Origin: DASRTE01 sp035656095
GTDB taxonomy: Bacteria; Actinomycetota; Actinomycetes; Jiangellales; Jiangellaceae
Direction: 5' to 3'
Assembly (NCBI GenBank): GCA_035656095.1
Contig: DASRTE010000229.1
Location: forward strand, 1 to 34,403
Length of the DNA stretch: 34,403 bases
Part shown: piece after piece, positions 31,263-34,403 of the stretch
Layout: each line of letters begins with the position of its first letter
How positions within the stretch are numbered: the stretch's first letter is position 1
The notes under the pieces: generated by a model
Told to the model about the DNA's origin: nothing
What the model saw: the letters and a program-made list of their open reading frames with translations, nothing else
Databases searched by the model: none
Made by a program: the position numbers and the translations under genes

Positions 31263-31562
31263 TCACGCCGCACAGTCGCGGCAGACGAACTGGCCGTTCT
31301 TCTCCCGCGCGAGCTGGCTGCGGTGGTGGACGAGAAAGCACTGCGAACACGTGAACTCGTCCGCCTGCCGGGGGAGCACGCGCACGGCGAGCTCCTCGTT
31401 CGACAGGTCCGCACCGGGCAGCTCGAGCGACTCGGCAAGCTCGGTCTCGTCGACGTCGACGATGCCGGAGGACTTGTCCATTCGGCGGTTCTTGAGCTCC
31501 TCGATGGAGTCCTCGGACAACTCGTCGTCGGTCTTGCGCGGGGCGTCGTAATCGGTTGCCAT
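31263..31562 (-). CDS. DUF4193 family zinc-ribbon-like protein
   Basis: This 99-aa acidic protein starts at ATG 31562 (MATDYDAPRKTDDELSEDSI); the frame open further upstream is not supported. The N-terminal two thirds are acidic and helical (EELKNRRMDKSSGIVDVDETEL). The C-terminus has two CxxC pairs, CSQC and CRDC, separated by FLVHHRSQLAREKNGQFV, which should bind zinc. The protein matches DUF4193 (M. tuberculosis Rv2699c), found in nearly all Actinobacteria and often near sigA. The acidic body with a zinc ribbon suggests contact with RNA polymerase or another large complex, but this is speculation. Confidence 0.92.
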   Translation of the reverse strand: MATDYDAPRKTDDELSEDSIEELKNRRMDKSSGIVDVDETELAESLELPGADLSNEELAVRVLPRQADEFTCSQCFLVHHRSQLAREKNGQFVCRDCAA

Positions 31563-31797
31563 CAGATGGATCCCCTTGCTCTGGCGATCGCTTCTCTCGC
31601 TCGGTCGGGTGGACCGTGACCCTCCTAACGCACGAGGGCCGCCAGTTGTGCCCGAACTGCGGCGCGAATTCTGCCTCACGATCGGCAGCCGACGGCAACC
31701 GCCCCGCCGGGCCCACCGAAGATCCTCCCGACGGGGGACAGCGGGTACCGTCCTGAAGGTCGACACAGGGTACGAACGGGACAACGGGGAGGCGCCG

Positions 31798-32733
31798 GTG
31801 CTCGAACTGGACAGCGTGTCGAAGCGGTACGGCGACGTCGTCGCTCTCGACGACCTGTCCCTCACAGTGGCTCCGGGCCAGATGTACGGGTTCGTCGGGC
31901 GGAACGGCGCCGGCAAGACGACCGCGATGCGGATCGTCCTCGGGGTTCTCGACGCCGATGCGGGCGAGGTCCGCTGGCGAGGTCGACCGCTCGATGCCGG
32001 TACCCGTCGCGACTTCGGGTACATGCCCGAGGAACGCGGCCTCTATCCCAAGATGCGCCTGCTCGAGCAGCTGGTCTTCCTGGCCCGGCTTCGCGGCACG
32101 GACGCTGCAACGGCGGCGGCCTCGGCGTCGTCGTTGCTCGAGCGGTTCGAGCTCGCCGGTCGTGCGGGCGACCGCGTGGAGCAGCTGTCCCTGGGCAACC
32201 AGCAGCGCGTCCAGCTCGCCGCGGCACTCGTCCACCACCCGACGGTGCTCGTCCTCGACGAGCCGTTCGGCGGTCTCGACCCGGTCGGCGTCGACGCGAT
32301 GGCCACGGTGCTGCGCGAGCGCGTCGACGGCGGAGCGGCCGTGCTCTTCTCCAGCCACCAGCTCGATCTGGTCGAGCGGCTCTGCGACGCCGTCGGCATC
32401 ATCCGTGCCGGCACGCTGGTCGCCGACGGGACGGTAGCCGAGTTGCGCGGCGGTAGCGGCTCGCGGCGCTACCGGCTGTCGGTCGACGCGCCCGAGGGGT
32501 GGGTCGACCGGCTCGCGGCCTCCGTCGAGGGTGCGGTCGTCCTCGATCATGGTCCGACCGGCGCGCCCGCGTTGATCGAGCTGCCGCCCGCCGCCGACGA
32601 CCAGGCACTGCTCGCCGCGGCCCTCAGGCTGGGTGCGGTCCGTCAGTTCGGCGCGGCCGAGCCCACTCTGGTCGAGCTGTTCCGCGAGGTGGTCGCCGAC
32701 GATCTCGAGCCGGACGAGGAGGCCGCCGCCTGA
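31798..32733 (+). CDS. ABC transporter ATP-binding protein (NatA-like)
   Basis: This 311-aa ATPase starts with GTG at 31798, with GGGGAGG 5 nt upstream; the open frame extending to 31576 lacks family similarity. Walker A is GRNGAGKTT (about residues 34-42), the signature is QLSLGNQQRVQLA, and Walker B is VLVLDEPFGGLDPVGVD. The switch histidine is in VLFSSHQLDLVERL. The C-terminal 80 residues form the DUF4162-like domain seen in NatA and drug-exporter ATPases (LVELFREVV). The stop overlaps the permease ATG by 1 nt. The pair resembles NatAB sodium exporters or multidrug ABC-2 exporters; the substrate is unknown. Confidence 0.93.
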   Translation: MLELDSVSKRYGDVVALDDLSLTVAPGQMYGFVGRNGAGKTTAMRIVLGVLDADAGEVRWRGRPLDAGTRRDFGYMPEERGLYPKMRLLEQLVFLARLRGTDAATAAASASSLLERFELAGRAGDRVEQLSLGNQQRVQLAAALVHHPTVLVLDEPFGGLDPVGVDAMATVLRERVDGGAAVLFSSHQLDLVERLCDAVGIIRAGTLVADGTVAELRGGSGSRRYRLSVDAPEGWVDRLAASVEGAVVLDHGPTGAPALIELPPAADDQALLAAALRLGAVRQFGAAEPTLVELFREVVADDLEPDEEAAA

Positions 32734-33932
32734 TGTCGCGCGCACTCCCCTTCCGCGAGGCCATGGTGCTGGTCGCCCGGCGCGAGTTCGTGCAGCGGGC
32801 GCGTGACCGGTCGTTCTTCGTGTCCACGGCCATCACGATCGGGATCATCGTGCTGGTCGTGGCCTTTCCCCGCGTCCTCAACTTCGGCGCCGACGAGTAC
32901 CACGTCGCCTTCGCCGGACCCGACGGCGCCGCTCTGCCGGCCGTGGCACGGACCCAGGCCGAGCTCGCCGACGTCGACCTCACCGTCGTCGAGGTCGTCG
33001 ACGCGGACGAGGCCGAGGTGCTGGTCCGGGAGGGGAATCTCGACGCCTACATCGAGGGCGACTCCGTGGTCGTGGAGCGCGACCTCCCGTCGTCGCTGCG
33101 CGCCGTCCTCGAGAACGCCCACAGCGCCGTCTCCGGCACTCGTGCCCTGGAGGAGGCCGGCATCGACCCGGAACAGGTGGCATCGGCCCTCGACACCGCC
33201 CGGCTCGAACTGGTCACGCTCGATCCGGAGGCCGATGAACGCACCACCCGCGGCGGGATCGCGTTCATCGGAGCGCTCGTCCTCTACGGCCAACTGCTCG
33301 GCTACGGCTTCTGGGTGGCGCTGGGCGTCGTCGAGGAGAAGTCGAGCCGGGTGGTCGAGGTCCTGCTCTCGGCCATCCCCGCCCGCGCCCTGCTGGCCGG
33401 CAAGGTGCTGGGGATCGGGCTGCTCGGCCTGACCCAGCTGCTGGTCATCTCGATCGTGGCGGTCGGCGCGGCCACGCTGGCCGGGTCGCTCGCGCTGGAG
33501 GCGTCGATGCTGCAGCCGATCGCCCTGGTGCTCGGCTGGTTCGTGCTGGGCTACGTGGCCTACGCCTGCCTGTCCGCCGCAGCGGCCGCGCGGGTCTCGC
33601 GGCAGGAGGAGCTCCAGAACGCCACCACCCCGCTGACGATGCTCGCCATGGTGTCGTTCATCGCCAGCTTCTACGTCTTCTTCAACCCCGGCGGCGCCGG
33701 ACCTACGGTCGTCTCCATGATCCCGCCGGTCAGCGCGCTGGCGATGCCGATCCGGATGGCTCGCGGCGACGCCGCGCCCTGGGAGGTCGGCCTGGCCCTC
33801 GTCCTGATGGTGGGGCTGATCGCGGGCCTGGTCGTGGTCGCCGGCCGGGTGTACGAGGGCGCGGTGCTGCGCATGGGTGCGAAGGTCCCCCTCGCCGAGG
33901 CGTGGCGCTCGGGACGCCGCATCCGGGCCTAG
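32733..33932 (+). CDS. ABC-2 type transporter permease (NatB-like)
   Basis: This 399-aa permease starts with ATG in the TGATG overlap with the ATPase gene. One membrane span (STAITIGIIVLVVAFPRVL) is followed by a large extracytoplasmic domain of about 130 residues (ADEYHVAFAGPDGAALPA...LDPEADERTT). A bundle of five or six spans comes next, starting at IAFIGALVLYGQLLGYGFW. The cytosolic coupling segment VVEEKSSRVVEVLLSAIPARALLAGKVLG, split over two motifs, is characteristic of the ABC2_membrane_3/NatB group. The C-terminus is RMGAKVPLAEAWRSGRRIRA. The substrate is unknown. The last codons overlap the convergent RibD-like gene by 4 nt. Confidence 0.92.
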   Translation: MSRALPFREAMVLVARREFVQRARDRSFFVSTAITIGIIVLVVAFPRVLNFGADEYHVAFAGPDGAALPAVARTQAELADVDLTVVEVVDADEAEVLVREGNLDAYIEGDSVVVERDLPSSLRAVLENAHSAVSGTRALEEAGIDPEQVASALDTARLELVTLDPEADERTTRGGIAFIGALVLYGQLLGYGFWVALGVVEEKSSRVVEVLLSAIPARALLAGKVLGIGLLGLTQLLVISIVAVGAATLAGSLALEASMLQPIALVLGWFVLGYVAYACLSAAAAARVSRQEELQNATTPLTMLAMVSFIASFYVFFNPGGAGPTVVSMIPPVSALAMPIRMARGDAAPWEVGLALVLMVGLIAGLVVVAGRVYEGAVLRMGAKVPLAEAWRSGRRIRA

Positions 33933-34403
33933 GGTTGGTTCGTTCTGGTGCGGTAGCGGAGGTGGACCATGCCGTTGCCGAAACGGCGTTCGTCCGCCAG
34001 TTCGAGCCGCACGCGGACGTCGTCGGGGAACGACCGTGTGCCGCCTCCCACCACGATGGGCGCGACGAACACGTGGCACTCGTCGACCAGGCCGGCCTCG
34101 AAGGCGCGGGCGGCGAGGTCGGGGCCTCCCACGGCGAGGTCACGTGCCAGAGACGCCTTCAGCTGGCGGACCGCTTCCGGGTCGAATGCCCGCTCGATCC
34201 TGGTCCTGGCGGTGGACACGGTCGCCAGCGTCGTGGAGTACACGATCTTGTCGGCCGCCCGCCATATCTGAGCGAAGTCCCGCATGAACGGCGACTGGTC
34301 GGCGACCGCCATGGTCTCCCAGCCGGTCATCACCTCATACATCCGGCGTCCGTAGAGGTAGGTGCCGACCGATCGCTCGAGGTCGTTGATGAAGCCGTGC
34401 ACC
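33929..34403 (-). CDS. RibD C-terminal/dihydrofolate reductase-like protein (5' end outside window)
   Basis: The visible 157 residues belong to the RibD C-terminal domain family, which has a dihydrofolate reductase-like fold and binds NADPH. HGFINDLERSVGTYLYGRRMYEVMT, here given in parts, is the usual second quarter of such proteins. LARDLAVGGPDLAARAFEAGLVDE contains the conserved VGGP loop, and VFVAPIVVGGGTRSFPDD is the C-terminal signature. Family members usually begin about 25-30 residues earlier with a strand and SLDGY motif, so the true start lies beyond 34403. A GTG at 34402 should not be taken as the start. Its role is unclear; such stand-alone proteins are often called dihydrofolate reductase family protein. 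Confidence 0.88.
   Translation of the reverse strand, partial: VHGFINDLERSVGTYLYGRRMYEVMTGWETMAVADQSPFMRDFAQIWRAADKIVYSTTLATVSTARTRIERAFDPEAVRQLKASLARDLAVGGPDLAARAFEAGLVDECHVFVAPIVVGGGTRSFPDDVRVRLELADERRFGNGMVHLRYRTRTNQP

Noticed and set aside
31616..31756. Short plus-strand frame with a CPNCG motif
   Set aside because: Only one CxxC pair, no second pair to bind zinc, no ribosome binding site and no partner gene. It is most likely chance in the gap before the ABC operon.
30988..32745. 585-codon minus-strand frame across DUF3093, DUF4193 and the ABC ATPase
   Set aside because: It conflicts with three well-supported genes and has the biased composition of a GC-rich shadow frame.

Overview
This 34.4-kb window is chromosomal DNA of a high-GC Actinomycetota. 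The evidence is the very high GC content, frequent GTG starts (one TTG), many 1-4 nt start/stop overlaps, and a series of actinobacterial protein families (DUF3000, DUF3159, DUF3710, DUF3093, DUF4193). From memory, the backbone hemG-hemE / DUF3000 / RNase D ... dxs ... APC permease / TrkA-TrkA / DUF3159 / OB-fold / DUF3710 / dut / DUF3093 / DUF4193 follows the order of the Mycobacterium tuberculosis Rv2677c-Rv2699c region. The extra genes suggest a lineage outside Mycobacterium (Geodermatophilaceae- or Frankia-like), but I cannot name the genus.

Layout. 1-2377: hemE-hemG heme biosynthesis pair (minus; hemG runs off the left edge). 2441-4239: DUF3000 and RNase D (plus). 4274-10751: an accessory block. 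On minus lie an SDR epimerase, a GT-C type membrane glycosyltransferase and a 56-aa Ser-Gly lipoprotein, linked by 4-nt overlaps. Diverging on plus is a flippase-GT2 fusion, which meets an FAD oxidoreductase (minus) tail to tail with a 288-bp overlap. A FhuF-like ferric reductase (plus) follows. Both divergent promoter gaps carry DtxR/IdeR-like iron boxes, so I read the block as an iron-controlled envelope glycan or glycoprotein module. 10797-11691: an AlkD-like protein and a 96-nt nested palindrome covering its stop codon. 11692-15038: fadA-fadB beta-oxidation operon. 15044-15717: a VapBC toxin-antitoxin pair. 15794-18875: AI-2E family membrane protein and dxs (minus). 19042-19545: a small membrane protein. 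19555-23386: aconitase, with a strong palindromic operator candidate at its start, and an F420-type LLM oxidoreductase upstream of it. 23479-24096: a methyltransferase-like protein missing its SAM-binding region. 24100-27570: a KimA-like APC transporter divergent from two TrkA/RCK proteins, probably potassium homeostasis. 27764-30619: DUF3159, OB-fold, DUF3710, dUTPase and a hotdog thioesterase (minus). 30672-31562: convergent DUF3093 and DUF4193 genes around a hairpin. 31798-33932: a NatAB-like ABC exporter. 33929-34403: a RibD/DHFR-like protein truncated by the right edge.

The most interesting part is 4274-10751. A DPM1-like GT2 fused to a flippase-like membrane domain could make and move a polyprenyl-phosphate sugar. 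The GT-C enzyme could use it, and the tiny Ser-rich lipoprotein encoded directly after the GT-C gene could be an acceptor. The whole set sits beside iron boxes. This is a hypothesis.

No non-genic stretch exceeds 300 bases. The longest gaps are 31563-31797, 27571-27763, 11523-11691 and 18876-19041. No tRNA, rRNA, CRISPR array, insertion sequence or phage gene was seen.
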